Shown here one piece after another: positions 31,262 through 38,875 of a stretch of DNA of 44,782 bases (within the stretch, counting starts at the first letter, position 1; the number at the start of each line of letters is the position of its first letter). Origin of the DNA: a virus. The notes under the pieces are model-generated. The model was not told the DNA's origin. It did no database searches and saw only the letters and a program-made list of their open reading frames with translations. The translations under genes and the position numbers were made by a program. The DNA lies in the IMG/VR virus record IMGVR_UViG_3300048927_000516, positions 1 to 44,782 of that record; one strand, written 5' to 3'.

Positions 31262-31393
31262 ATCTATCCCTTTGAAAAGACGGACATCCCTGCCAAATTC
31301 TCAGCTGCAGAGATCCCGCGAGTTCGCTAACCCGTGTAGGGGGCGGCCCTCAGGGAGGACCCGGAAAAATGGCGCCCCCACCCGGCCGCCGAC
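31262..31393. other. candidate cos site
   Basis: The 132-bp gap between holin and terminase small subunit holds a dense G/C block at about 31336-31393, with GGGGGCGGCCC and, 30 bp further on, GGCGCCCCC and CGGCCGCCG, in roughly dyad order. Lambda-type cos sites lie just before Nu1 and have GGGCGG-type nick sequences. Position and composition fit; the exact nick cannot be read from the sequence. Confidence 0.45.
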
Positions 31394-31732
31394 CTAGCTT
31401 CGGTCGGTCGATGCCGACTCCGAAACGCCCAGCCGCTTGGCAGCCCACCGTTCGTACAACCCGATGGCTACATCGGCACCGGCCATTGCCGTCAGGCAAC
31501 CCAAGGCGCCCGCCGTCCAGATCGTCATGCCGGCTGCGATCATCAGCATCATCGCCGATACCCCGCAGACAATGCAGGCACCGGATCGAAGCGCGAGGCG
31601 GCGCAACAACGCCCAGCCCCGCGCCCCATCCTTGTCTGCTCGCCACATCTCCCCCGATACGCCACCGACCAGAGCCAGGACGATCACTAACCAGATCGGC
31701 ATTTCTGCCAGTGCTTGTTGCTCGCTTGTCAT
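31394..31732 (-). CDS. holin, LydA/lambda holin-3 type
   Basis: A 112-aa protein with two to three transmembrane segments (PIWLVIVLALVGGVSGEMW; LRSGACIVCGVSAMMLMIAAGMTIWTAGALG; end region) and a polar, charged C-terminus. It would let endolysin cross the inner membrane. It is upstream of terminase, far from the endolysin, an arrangement seen in other Pseudomonas phages of this type. Confidence 0.75.
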   Translation of the reverse strand: MTSEQQALAEMPIWLVIVLALVGGVSGEMWRADKDGARGWALLRRLALRSGACIVCGVSAMMLMIAAGMTIWTAGALGCLTAMAGADVAIGLYERWAAKRLGVSESASTDRS

Positions 31733-31750
31733 CGCCTACCCCATGAACGC

Positions 31751-31776
31751 AAAAACCCGGCGCAATGGCCGGGTTT
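31751..31776 (-). terminator. tR'-like terminator just upstream of holin
   Basis: On the minus strand AAACCCGGC, a six-base loop, GCCGGGTTT and a T run form a perfect 9-bp intrinsic terminator ending 19 bp before the holin start. In lambda-type late control, Q protein lets polymerase read through such a site into lysis and head genes. Confidence 0.7.
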
Positions 31777-31957
31777 GGTGGTGTGGTGCATGCCGCTCTC
31801 TGCGGTCGCACCTATCGAAGATGACTACTTTTTACAGGTCGATTCCGGTGGCAGCAACCCTGTGTTAATGCCACCCGGTGAATAAGTGGGTAACGCAGGG
31901 TGAACGCCTAGCGAATGTCGGTGAATACACCACCACGGCATTCTGTTGTTTCGGTGC

Positions 31958-32237
31958 TGTCCCATACGTCCCACTTTTCAGAATCGAAGTGGGACGCCTG
32001 AGAGCGCCTAAATTCGGGGCTTCGCCCCACTGTCCTACTTATCTTTCTCCTTTCTCGTGTAAAGGAGGAAATTTAAAGAACACGCATGCGCGTGAAACGC
32101 GCGTACTGCTGCCCGCTACGCTTACACGGGCGGGAGGCACTTTGTAGCGGGACGGTGGGACAGCCCAACAACGACAAGGCCCGCACCTGTCCCACTGCAT
32201 CAAAACGCAGCGAGGCAAGACGGGCCAGTGGGACAGC
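31958..32237. promoter_or_regulatory. late-control region with repeated GTGGGAC motifs
   Basis: The 528-bp gap 31733-32260 has no gene. It contains six copies of GTCCCA(C) or its complement, forming a 10-bp perfect hairpin CGTCCCACTT/AAGTGGGACG (31967-31976/31987-31996) and a 9-bp inverted pair GTGGGACAG (32155-32163) with CTGTCCCAC (about 32187-32195), plus another GTGGGACAG near 32229. A GGGGC/GCCCC hairpin (about 32016-32028) and a CTCCTTT/AAAGGAG pair lie between. The late promoter should be here, between the Q-like gene and holin. Confidence 0.55.
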
Positions 32238-32260
32238 AACAGCGGGAGCAATGCCTGGGA

Positions 32261-32620
32261 TCACGCAGCCAGCCCCATCATCACGCCGAAGATCTGCAGA
32301 TGCGCCTCATGCAAACGCTGGTAGTACGTGTCGCGGCCACAACCGCAGTGCGCGTATCGCAAGCGCATATCCACATCGAGCGTGCAGTAATGCTCACGCA
32401 CCACCGCCACCAACTCGGGCGCGAGGTGCTTGGTCACGATCAGCTCGATGTCCAACGAACTTTCCAGCGGAGCACGGAAGGCCCGCCGCCCCCTGATCAG
32501 TTGCCCGTTGCTCTCCATCATCATCGCAACCATGTTCCCCCCAGCAAGCCCCCCTTTCGAATGTTCGGAGTGCAGCTCCTGCGCCCACAACCTCAGCAGC
32601 GAATCGATCTCCTTAATCAA
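32261..32620 (-). CDS. Q-like late antiterminator candidate, 119 aa
   Basis: The gene probably starts at TTG 32620, overlapping the VapE stop by eight bases; longer starts would run far into VapE. The product (LIKEIDSLLRLWAQELHSEH, then HLAPELVAVVREHYCTLDVD, and CGCGRDTYYQRLHEAHLQIF) ends in a helix-turn-helix resembling sigma region 4, as in phage Q-type antiterminators. Its place directly before the late-control region supports this. The start remains uncertain. Confidence 0.65.
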   Translation of the reverse strand: MIKEIDSLLRLWAQELHSEHSKGGLAGGNMVAMMMESNGQLIRGRRAFRAPLESSLDIELIVTKHLAPELVAVVREHYCTLDVDMRLRYAHCGCGRDTYYQRLHEAHLQIFGVMMGLAA

Positions 32621-34829
32621 AGCAAGGCTCCTCGAACGCTTCCCGCTGCAACGCCGAAGCACCGCCCCACCCTGCTGGCTTCTTGTAAGCCCACGGCCGC
32701 TGTCCACTCTTCACCAATGCAGGCAACCGCACGCGCCGCCAACCCAACCGATGCATGATCGCGCCGACGCGCATCTGCTCAGGTTTGCCCCAATGCCCAA
32801 AGTCCAACTTAAGCGCATTGGCCAGCACCTCGCTCCCGGTGGTCGTCTCACCGATCTGCGACTCTTCCAGCCAGGTCAGAATCGGCCCTTCCCATTCATC
32901 CACCACAAAACGCTCGTCCTGTTCCTCGCCGAACATAGCCGCCTCATCCAGCGTCACCCACCAGAGGTCACCCGCGTCGTAGCAGAACACCGCCTCGGCC
33001 CACAGCTGATCGCGCATCGAACGCAACAGATCCAGATCCACCTTGGTACACGCCACCGGCCAGTACCGCCGGTTGCCGGTGGCGTCCTTCAGGTACTCGT
33101 CTTGGTTGGTCGTACCCACGAAAACACACTGGCGTGGCACGTCCATCGTTCTGCGGCCGTAGCTCTCGCGATAAGTGTCAGTAGACGCCGAAAAGAACTG
33201 CTTAGCCTTGGTGCTCTCTGCCTTGTTGAAGCTATCCAGCTCACCCAGCTCGACAATCCACTTGCCCCGGATCGCCTGAAACCCGTCCTTGTCGCCCAGC
33301 GCAAACGGCGTATCCATGAACCACTCACCGCCGAGGATGCTCATTGCGGTCGACTTACCAGCGCCCTGCGCGCCTTCCAGAATCATCACCGAGTCAGCCT
33401 TGCAACCTGGCTTCATCACCCGAGCCACGGCCGACAACATCCAGCGCTTGCCAACCTTGGACGAGTAGTCGGTCGCCTTGACGCCCATGACGTCCGTGAG
33501 CCAGCTTTCCAAGCGCGGCACGCGATCCCATTCCAGCTTGCGCAGGTACTGCCGCACCGGATGAAACGCGTGATCATGCGCAACCACACTCACCGCCTCG
33601 ATCACATGCGAGGCCTTGACCCGCAAGTTGTACTGCTGCGCGAGCCACTTCATCACCCGCACATCGTCGATATCCGCCCAATCGCCTGTGCCGCCGCCAT
33701 ATGGGGCCGCACGCAGCTTTACGATCTTCGAACTGAACGCGCTGTAGCTGATCACCCCGACCCAGCGTTCGTCATTGGCCAGGATCAACTCGACGTTCTG
33801 CATGTGCGCAATCAACGCGCCGCTTTCACTGCGGGCCAGCATGTCCTTCCAGCCACCAGCGGCCGGCGGCTTGACCACCGCCAGCACCTGACGACGCACC
33901 GCTTCCAAGCCTTCCGCGACATGCAGGTCGTTGAAGTCGGTCCACTTGGCTTCCCGCTCTCCGGAAAAGATCGGCGCGACCACCTGGCCACCGACAATCA
34001 GCGCCGCGTTGTTCGCTTTCTCTTCACCGGGGTTCCACGCATCGCCATTCGGCTTCGTGGTCTTCCAGTCATCATCTCGGCAGATGATCAGCGGGCAACC
34101 AGCGAAGCGCTCGCGCATGGCCTTGCAAACCACCAGCAAATTGCCCGCATCAAACGCAACGGCCACGGTCAGTGACGTGGCCATATGCAGGCTTGCGCCG
34201 GTCGCGTACCCCTCACACACCAGCACCGGCTCGCCCGGATCCGGGTGCGGCCCGATCAGATGGAAAGCACCCTCTTTGGACATGCCATAAGGCCAATAGG
34301 ACTTGTCGCGACCGGTGTCCTTTTGCTTGGTCGGAAACACCACCTGCAGGCCAACAATCTCGTCGCGCACATTACTCATCGGCACCAGGAGCGCGCCGGT
34401 ACGCGGCGCATACCGAACGCCAAAGCCGACAATCTGCTTGCGATCCAGATAGTCGCTACGGCCTTTTTCCGGCATGCGCTTGAACATCCCAGCCGCTCGG
34501 TTCGCCGCACGACGTGCCGCATTGGCCGAGATTTCGGCAGCCCGACGCTTGGCTTCTTCTTGCCGAGCGCGCATGACCTCACGTTCTTCAGGCGACATCC
34601 GGCCAGCCTTGACCTTGATCTTCTGCGACTCGCCCGAGCGCCAATCACCGAACGCTCCGAAAATCAGCGTCTCGCCCTTTTCCGTACGCTGCTCGTGAAC
34701 GACATACCAGCCGTTCTTTTCCTTGCCTTTGTCCTGCGCGGTCTTACACCGTGTCAGCTTGCCGAACACCAGCGGCTGCGCAGGTTCAAGCCCGTAATCG
34801 GCGAATTGCCCCAATACCTCATCGAGCAT
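32613..34829 (-). CDS. replication protein: Toprim primase plus VapE-type helicase
   Basis: A 738-aa fusion. The N-terminal half holds a zinc-free primase region with the Toprim motifs VLVCEGYATGASL (about 205) and IICRDDDW (about 248). The C-terminal half is a VapE-type superfamily 3 ATPase with Walker A EGAQGAGKSTAMSILGG (about 484) and the arginine-rich NRRYWPVACTKVDLD. It should prime and unwind phage DNA; the origin is often inside or near this gene. It overlaps the zinc-finger gene by 11 bases. Confidence 0.9.
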   Translation of the reverse strand: MLDEVLGQFADYGLEPAQPLVFGKLTRCKTAQDKGKEKNGWYVVHEQRTEKGETLIFGAFGDWRSGESQKIKVKAGRMSPEEREVMRARQEEAKRRAAEISANAARRAANRAAGMFKRMPEKGRSDYLDRKQIVGFGVRYAPRTGALLVPMSNVRDEIVGLQVVFPTKQKDTGRDKSYWPYGMSKEGAFHLIGPHPDPGEPVLVCEGYATGASLHMATSLTVAVAFDAGNLLVVCKAMRERFAGCPLIICRDDDWKTTKPNGDAWNPGEEKANNAALIVGGQVVAPIFSGEREAKWTDFNDLHVAEGLEAVRRQVLAVVKPPAAGGWKDMLARSESGALIAHMQNVELILANDERWVGVISYSAFSSKIVKLRAAPYGGGTGDWADIDDVRVMKWLAQQYNLRVKASHVIEAVSVVAHDHAFHPVRQYLRKLEWDRVPRLESWLTDVMGVKATDYSSKVGKRWMLSAVARVMKPGCKADSVMILEGAQGAGKSTAMSILGGEWFMDTPFALGDKDGFQAIRGKWIVELGELDSFNKAESTKAKQFFSASTDTYRESYGRRTMDVPRQCVFVGTTNQDEYLKDATGNRRYWPVACTKVDLDLLRSMRDQLWAEAVFCYDAGDLWWVTLDEAAMFGEEQDERFVVDEWEGPILTWLEESQIGETTTGSEVLANALKLDFGHWGKPEQMRVGAIMHRLGWRRVRLPALVKSGQRPWAYKKPAGWGGASALQREAFEEPCFD

Positions 34830-35046
34830 GGTGTGCCCCCTTCAACTCCACGAGAGAAAGGCAACCCACACACTGCGTGCAGCCGGGCTGCGCCAAACGG
34901 CGGGCTTCAGGGATAGGGTCATCACACGTTTCGCAGAACAGAAACGAATGCGCCACCAAGGCAGGCTTGGTGGCGTTGCGTGCAGCGAGCGCCTGATCGA
35001 TACGTTCCTGCACCAGGTCATTAGCGAAGTCAGCAATGTCAGCCAC
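34819..35046 (-). CDS. TraR/DksA-type zinc-finger protein
   Basis: The GTG at 35046 shares GTGGCTGA with the end of cII, a coupled start. The 75-aa product has a helical N-terminus (FANDLVQERIDQALAARN) and a C4 zinc finger, CETCDDPIPEARR then CTQCVGC. TraR-like phage proteins bind the RNA polymerase secondary channel and redirect host transcription. Confidence 0.85.
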   Translation of the reverse strand: MADIADFANDLVQERIDQALAARNATKPALVAHSFLFCETCDDPIPEARRLAQPGCTQCVGCLSLVELKGAHHAR

Positions 35047-35557
35047 GATCAACACCCCGCGTCGTCTGGTTGACATACGTGGCGCGGTTGAACAAACCCA
35101 ACAGCCCCTGAATCCCACGGAACACTTGCAGGCGAATCGCGGCGAGTTCCTCATCGGAAACCACCCCGTCGCCAATGCTCTTGGCCCAGGTATCCGCCAG
35201 ATCCGCGACTTGCCGGAAGTACTCGGCAATCCCGGTGGTCAGCGTCTCTGGCATATCGTTGGTGTACGCCTCAGCCAACTCCTGCCAAGTCGTGTCACCG
35301 ACCAATGCATGCACCGCATCCAGAATGCGGCGATCCTTGGTCAGCTCCAGAATCTCGCCGAACTCTTGAATGTTCACTGTGTGGCTGGGATGGGTCGGGG
35401 ACAGCTTGTGCTGCAGCGTGGTCGCATTGCGGCCGGTGGTGGCGGCGATAGCGGCGGCGCCACCGGGGTAGTCCCGGGCAGCATGGTAAAGCGCGAGATC
35501 GAGCGGCAAAACTTCCCGCTGCGCCCGCTCAACAGAACTCAGAGCGATACGGCTCAT
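35039..35557 (-). CDS. CII-type phage regulator (CP76 family)
   Basis: The 172-aa product starts MSRIALSSVERAQREVLPLD and contains AAAIAATTGRNATTLQHKLSP, a helix-turn-helix, followed by EFGEILELTKDRRILDAVHAL, the pattern of the CP76/CII family. AAGGA precedes the ATG. It would influence the lysis-lysogeny choice. Confidence 0.8.
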   Translation of the reverse strand: MSRIALSSVERAQREVLPLDLALYHAARDYPGGAAAIAATTGRNATTLQHKLSPTHPSHTVNIQEFGEILELTKDRRILDAVHALVGDTTWQELAEAYTNDMPETLTTGIAEYFRQVADLADTWAKSIGDGVVSDEELAAIRLQVFRGIQGLLGLFNRATYVNQTTRGVDRG

Positions 35558-35561
35558 GGCA

Positions 35562-35699
35562 TTAATCCTTGTAAGTTGCCAGTGCCGCGCGACATGCAGT
35601 GGTGATACATTTGCCGCGTGGCTTGAAAGGGCCCAAACGCCGGCTAGATCTTCGGGATCGATACCGGCACCGTGCCGGGGCGAGCAATCCGTTGCTCAC
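35562..35699 (-). CDS. small Arg-rich ORF, 45 aa
   Basis: GTG at 35699 overlaps the stop of the 32-aa ORF (GTGA) and the frame ends five bases before cII. The product has a basic run (ARCRYRSRRSSRRLGPFKPRG) and ends ALATYKD. AGGGG lies just before the start. Coupling on both sides supports expression, but the same DNA forms a row of hairpins, so the coding role is not certain. Confidence 0.45.
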   Translation of the reverse strand: MSNGLLAPARCRYRSRRSSRRLGPFKPRGKCITTACRAALATYKD

Positions 35700-35794
35700 C
35701 CCTGGCGCAACAGCTGCCAAATCTGTGGTGGAAGAGGCAGCAACACCAAGGCTTCCGAGCCTTGGAAAAGCGCGATAGAGAAAGGTGGTTGCAT
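35696..35794 (-). CDS. tiny ORF, 32 aa, after cro
   Basis: ATG 35794 to TGA 35696 encodes a hydrophobic, Leu/Pro/Gln-rich peptide (PPFSIALFQGSEALVLLPLP). The ATG lies in the loop of the 12-bp inverted repeat 35771-35821, whose arm covers the AGAAGGGCGGG that would serve as ribosome site. Its stop is coupled to the next ORF. It may be a translated leader rather than a functional protein. Confidence 0.35.
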   Translation of the reverse strand: MQPPFSIALFQGSEALVLLPLPPQIWQLLRQG

Positions 35795-35860
35795 GTGGTG
35801 TGCCCGCCCTTCTCTATCGCGATCCGACAGCGCTGTGGTGGTGCGTGCCGGGAGGAACTG

Positions 35861-35884
35861 GGCGGCCTTAAGGTCGCCTTTTTT
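35861..35884 (+). terminator. plus-strand intrinsic terminator beyond cro
   Basis: GGCGGCCTTAAGGTCGCC followed by TTTTTTC forms a 9-bp stem (one G-U) and T run on the plus strand. No annotated rightward gene ends here, so it implies a rightward RNA from the cII side. Confidence 0.7.
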
Positions 35885-35888
35885 CTTG

Positions 35889-36122
35889 CTAAGCTACTTT
35901 TTTCACTGGGCTTGTTTCAGTGATACCGAAATGAGCTAGAACCTCTACGAGCGAGACAAAGCCCTCGCTTTCACGGGCAAGGGACTTGATCAAGGAAACG
36001 CTAGGATCTTTGCTCGCGTATTTAACGTGAAGACGCAGATAGCTAACAGCAATCCGACAGCGTGCGGCGTAGGCACTGAGTGCCTCTGAATCCAAATGGT
36101 TGATGTAGTCACGCAGTTTCAT
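35889..36122 (-). CDS. Cro-like repressor
   Basis: AAAGGAGG precedes the ATG at 36122 with six bases spacing; the longer frame (from 36188) would run through the operator. The 77-aa product (LRDYINHLDSEALSAYAARCRIAVSYLRLHVKYASKDPSVSLIKSL) has the YdaS/Cro helix-turn-helix layout. It is divergent from cI, with two operators between, and leads the leftward lytic operon. Confidence 0.8.
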   Translation of the reverse strand: MKLRDYINHLDSEALSAYAARCRIAVSYLRLHVKYASKDPSVSLIKSLARESEGFVSLVEVLAHFGITETSPVKKVA

Positions 36123-36147
36123 GTGGTGCACCTCCTTTGGCGCCAAT

Positions 36148-36164
36148 TTAACCATTAAGGTTAA
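36148..36164. promoter_or_regulatory. repressor operator O1 in the cro promoter
   Basis: TTAACCATTAAGGTTAA is a perfect dyad (TTAACC-N5-GGTTAA). It fills the spacer between TTGAAA and TAAATT boxes reading leftward into cro. Confidence 0.8.
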
Positions 36165-36187
36165 TTTTTTCAACACCATTTTGGACA

Positions 36188-36204
36188 TTCACCCTGAAGG
36201 TTAA
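36188..36204. promoter_or_regulatory. repressor operator O2 near the cI promoter
   Basis: TTCACCCTGAAGGTTAA differs from O1's arms at one base. It lies 19 bp before the cI start, just after TTGGAC at 36181, so repressor could regulate its own gene. Confidence 0.75.
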
Positions 36205-36222
36205 TCAGGTCAATATCGCCAT

Positions 36223-36870
36223 ATGAAAATCTCCGATACCCGATTGCAAAATTTCCGAAGAGTCTTGGCCGAGAAAAAGCTCCGCCTGACTGACATCGCA
36301 GACCTTCTAGGCAAAGCGCCCGCTCAGGTGAGTGCTTTCGGGGGCAAGAACCCATCCAAAGGTATCGGCGATCAGATTGCCCGGGAAATTGAGAAAGCGT
36401 TAGATCTCTATAGTGGCTATCTAGACATGCCCTACGGGCTTGGTGAATTCAATAACGCTACGGTGATGAGCCACACAGATCGAAAATTGCCGGTAATAGG
36501 TTCGATTGCGGCAGGTGCATGGTGCGAGCCAAACGGGATCTTCGACCCTAGAGACGCTGAGGAGTGGATTGACGCGCCAGGACCAGTTGGACCGCGTGCT
36601 TTTATCCTTCGCGTTGAGGGAATGAGCATGGAACCTAAGTTCCAAGAAGGAGACTTGATTGTTATCGATCCGGCACTTGAAGCACTTCCTGGTCATTTCG
36701 TCGCAGCAAAAAGAACAAGAGATCAAGCAGCAACACTGAAGCAGCTCAGACAGGAAGGTGATGAGCAATATTTGTTCGCTATCAATCCAGACTGGCCGGA
36801 GAGAATCATTAAAATGAATGAGGAGTGGAGTATTTGCGGCCGAGCTCGATGGAAAATATCAAATTTATAG
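36223..36870 (+). CDS. CI-type repressor, S24 self-cleaving
   Basis: The 215-aa protein has an N-terminal helix-turn-helix (LTDIADLLGKAPAQVSAFGG) and a C-terminal S24 domain with cleavage site Ala97-Gly98 (GSIAAGAW), catalytic Ser135 in VEGMSMEPKF and Lys173 in ATLKQL. RecA filaments should trigger self-cleavage and induction. There is no strong ribosome site before the ATG. It should bind the GGTTAA dyads. Confidence 0.9.
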   Translation: MKISDTRLQNFRRVLAEKKLRLTDIADLLGKAPAQVSAFGGKNPSKGIGDQIAREIEKALDLYSGYLDMPYGLGEFNNATVMSHTDRKLPVIGSIAAGAWCEPNGIFDPRDAEEWIDAPGPVGPRAFILRVEGMSMEPKFQEGDLIVIDPALEALPGHFVAAKRTRDQAATLKQLRQEGDEQYLFAINPDWPERIIKMNEEWSICGRARWKISNL

Positions 36871-36888
36871 ATCACTAATCAGCGCCGA

Positions 36889-37947
36889 TTAGCTTGACTC
36901 GTCCACTTCAATTTCAACAGTTTGAAATCTCCCTACTTCAACCTGCCTGTATTTCTCCAGCAAAGGTTTATTATGCTGGTGCATTGCAACATTCAGTCGA
37001 TTTTTTAAAGATAGTCCGTCAGATTGACCGCAGGCCAATAGCCTACCTACCCGTCCCATTGCTCGACTATAGAGCTCGCGCAACTGAATCAAATCCCCTC
37101 CCATCTCTGCGAACACTTCAAATTGTCGCACCGCAGAACGTATTTGCTTTCTTTCTTTTTTTGTAACACCAGGACGGGGTCCCGCAACACTTAGACCTGT
37201 AATCACTACAGCTTCAGGCTCATGAGATTTTGTGATCACCTGACCTTTTTTTAAAATGTGCATTTTTTGCCGCTTCTGAAGAAAGCCTTTTGCGGCTAGC
37301 ATTCCTGTAACTCTTCGCACAATCTCTGTTTTTTGATCGGGCAGAATTATGCCCTTCGAGGAAATGCTTATGTCATCCGCAAAGCGACTATAAGACATGC
37401 CTTGTTCTTTTACCCACGATACCAATCTTGGTTCTACATCCCAGAAAACTAAATTTGCTATATAACTGCTTGTACTTGCCCCTTGTGGTACGACCCCACC
37501 CTTTGTGACAAGCCTAGCCAGCATGACAGCAACATCATCGCCAAACCCCATCATGCCTTTAAATATCGAAAGCACCTTATCGATGGTAATTGATGGAAAA
37601 AAATTCTTTATATCCTGCAACACAATATTGCGAGCACCTGAATGAGACTTAACATTCGAGTAAATGCTACGCGGGGAATTAGGGTCTTTAATTCCACCGT
37701 GAAGGTAGTCGGGAAACGAAACCTTAGCTAGCAGCCTGTCCACAATTTTTCGTTGAACAGTTTTCAACGGTTCGTGAGCGTCGAAGGTCTCTCTTTCTGA
37801 CCCATCTTTCTTAATTTGAGGTACCCGCCGATACATTTTGTGAGAATCCTCCGCTAGTTTATTCAACAAGGGAACAGTTTCTCCAAGCAATAGAGCAAGA
37901 GACTTAATATTATAAATCGGTTTGTAGGGGTAGCGCGGAGAGTCCAT
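36889..37947 (-). CDS. retron-type reverse transcriptase
   Basis: The start at 37947 (MDSPRYPYKPIYNIKSLALL) is chosen because AGAGG lies at correct spacing and the longer frame begins inside a terminator stem. Visible in 352 aa: NVKSH (98-102, the retron NxxxH motif), QDIKNFFPSI with catalytic D112, PQGASTSSYIANL (154-166), YSRFADD (186-192, catalytic pair) and ITGLSV (249-254, the retron VTG motif). These two extra motifs separate retrons from group II intron RTs. It converges on cI and is downstream of an 86-aa gene. No fused effector domain is present. It would copy a nearby ncRNA into multicopy single-stranded DNA, usually for phage defence. Confidence 0.85.
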   Translation of the reverse strand: MDSPRYPYKPIYNIKSLALLLGETVPLLNKLAEDSHKMYRRVPQIKKDGSERETFDAHEPLKTVQRKIVDRLLAKVSFPDYLHGGIKDPNSPRSIYSNVKSHSGARNIVLQDIKNFFPSITIDKVLSIFKGMMGFGDDVAVMLARLVTKGGVVPQGASTSSYIANLVFWDVEPRLVSWVKEQGMSYSRFADDISISSKGIILPDQKTEIVRRVTGMLAAKGFLQKRQKMHILKKGQVITKSHEPEAVVITGLSVAGPRPGVTKKERKQIRSAVRQFEVFAEMGGDLIQLRELYSRAMGRVGRLLACGQSDGLSLKNRLNVAMHQHNKPLLEKYRQVEVGRFQTVEIEVDESS

Positions 37948-37958
37948 TTCCACCTCTG

Positions 37959-37992
37959 AAAAAAATAAGGCCAGCAAATTTGCTGGCCTTAT
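37959..37992 (-). terminator. 28-bp perfect palindrome with T run between the 86-aa gene and RT
   Basis: ATAAGGCCAGCAAA pairs with TTTGCTGGCCTTAT (37965-37978/37979-37992), followed on the minus strand by TTTTTTT. It is a strong intrinsic terminator 12 bp before the RT start. RT would be expressed only by read-through or from a leaderless start, unless the hairpin has another role. Confidence 0.8.
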
Positions 37993-38020
37993 CGGAAATT
38001 CGATGATGCGATTTGCTGCG

Positions 38021-38281
38021 TCATAGGTTCAACAACTCCACAAGGGCCTCAATCATTTTCGAGGCATGCTCCTGGACGAAAGGCCAATTCTGAATCCCCC
38101 AACGTACAGCTTCCTTTGTCACCGTTTTGACCACAGCGGTCAAAATTTTGCTTCGGGTTTCTGCAACGTCTGGTGTAGCAGTTTTCGGGTCCTTTCCGGT
38201 CTTATCAGTGACGCGGACACCTTCATTGTTGTGCACATGCTTTGCCGCCTTATGGCGACAAGTTTTCTTTAAATATTTCAT
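38021..38281 (-). CDS. 86-aa basic helical protein, retron partner candidate
   Basis: AAAGGAG lies eight bases before the ATG, a strong site. The product has a basic N-terminus (KYLKKTCRHKAAKHVH), a polar middle (TDKTGKDPKTATPDVAETR) and two amphipathic helices (ILTAVVKTVTKEAVRWGIQN; EHASKMIEALVELLNL). No transmembrane segment. I do not recognise the family. It directly precedes the retron-type RT and may be its effector or a cofactor. An 8-bp hairpin (TTTTGACC/GGTCAAAA) lies inside the gene. Confidence 0.7.
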   Translation of the reverse strand: MKYLKKTCRHKAAKHVHNNEGVRVTDKTGKDPKTATPDVAETRSKILTAVVKTVTKEAVRWGIQNWPFVQEHASKMIEALVELLNL

Positions 38282-38326
38282 CGATACAGCTCCTTTAGGC
38301 GGAATTGCCCCGCCGCGAAGCTTCTA

Positions 38327-38449
38327 GGCCGAAAGGAACTTGAAGGTGTCCATACAAATCGCAGTTCTGGCTTATCAAAAACTTTTGATAAGCCCGTCCG
38401 CCGCCATTCGCCCATTGCTCATCTGACTAACCGCTCGCATATTCGGCCA
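38327..38449 (-). ncRNA. candidate retron msr-msd RNA
   Basis: The 658-bp gap 38282-38939 lies upstream of the 86-aa gene and RT, where retron ncRNAs are found. Within it, GGCTTATCAAAA and TTTTGATAAGCC form a perfect 12-bp stem with a 2-nt loop (38369-38394), like an msd hairpin. Short arms GGCCGAA (38327-38333) and TTCGGCC (38443-38449) flank it, a possible a1/a2 pair though only 7 bp. Other weak hairpins are at 38717-38734 and 38776-38792. The limits and strand are guesses. Confidence 0.4.
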
Positions 38450-38472
38450 ACGGCGGCTAAGCGCTGTGTGGC

Positions 38473-38514
38473 TAACGCTAAGCAGATTTACGTTAACGCT
38501 GAGCAGCTCTACGT
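38473..38514. repeat. tandem 21-bp repeat, two units
   Basis: Two adjacent units of the form TAACGCT(A/G)AGCAG followed by (A/C)T(T/C)TACGT agree at 18 of 21 positions. A third partial copy of GGCTAAGCGCT lies just before (about 38455-38465). Such iterated units often bind excisionase, replication or regulator proteins. Confidence 0.6.
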
Positions 38515-38875
38515 CACCGTAAAGTCACTTCGCTAGCGCAAAATGCCTCACTCGTCACCGAGAGGAGCCTTTGTCAAAGTAAGTCGGCAGAACGCGATAA
38601 CGCAGCGCCTGTCGAAAAACCGGTTCGGATTGCTGCACCCTAAGGCACAAATCGTGAACTGATTTCATGGGTCGAGCATGCGGGTGGCGGAGAAAGTCTT
38701 GGTAAACACCCAAAACTGATTGGTTGCCCAATCACCAACTGCAAGCCTAGAGATTTATCGATATTTAAAGAGCACCTGGGTGGTACACCCAGCGAGATCT
38801 TTATAGCCCATAGCCATCACGAGCACAATCCCCCAACAACAAAACCCAATAACAACCTACCAGGTTAACCTTGCC

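Larger units (their letters stand above)
35640..35884 (+). ncRNA. candidate rightward structured RNA antisense to the cro-cII segment
   Basis: Four perfect stems follow one another: CCGGCAC/GTGCCGG (35664-35678); GAGCAA/TTGCTC (35682-35697); CCAAGGCT/AGCCTTGG (35746-35765); CGCGATAGAGAA/TTCTCTATCGCG (35771-35782/35810-35821). On the plus strand the second and third have UCCG loops, which are stable UNCG tetraloops. The series ends in a plus-strand intrinsic terminator (35861-35884). A weak TTGAAA/TAGATC promoter pair precedes it (about 35623-35651). This resembles lambda OOP RNA in position and direction. Confidence 0.55.

Noticed and set aside
35556-35939. Plus-strand ORFs of 127 and 83 codons across the cro-cII gap
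   Set aside because: They run through the plus-strand terminator and into cro antisense; products look like random translation. The structured RNA explains this strand better.
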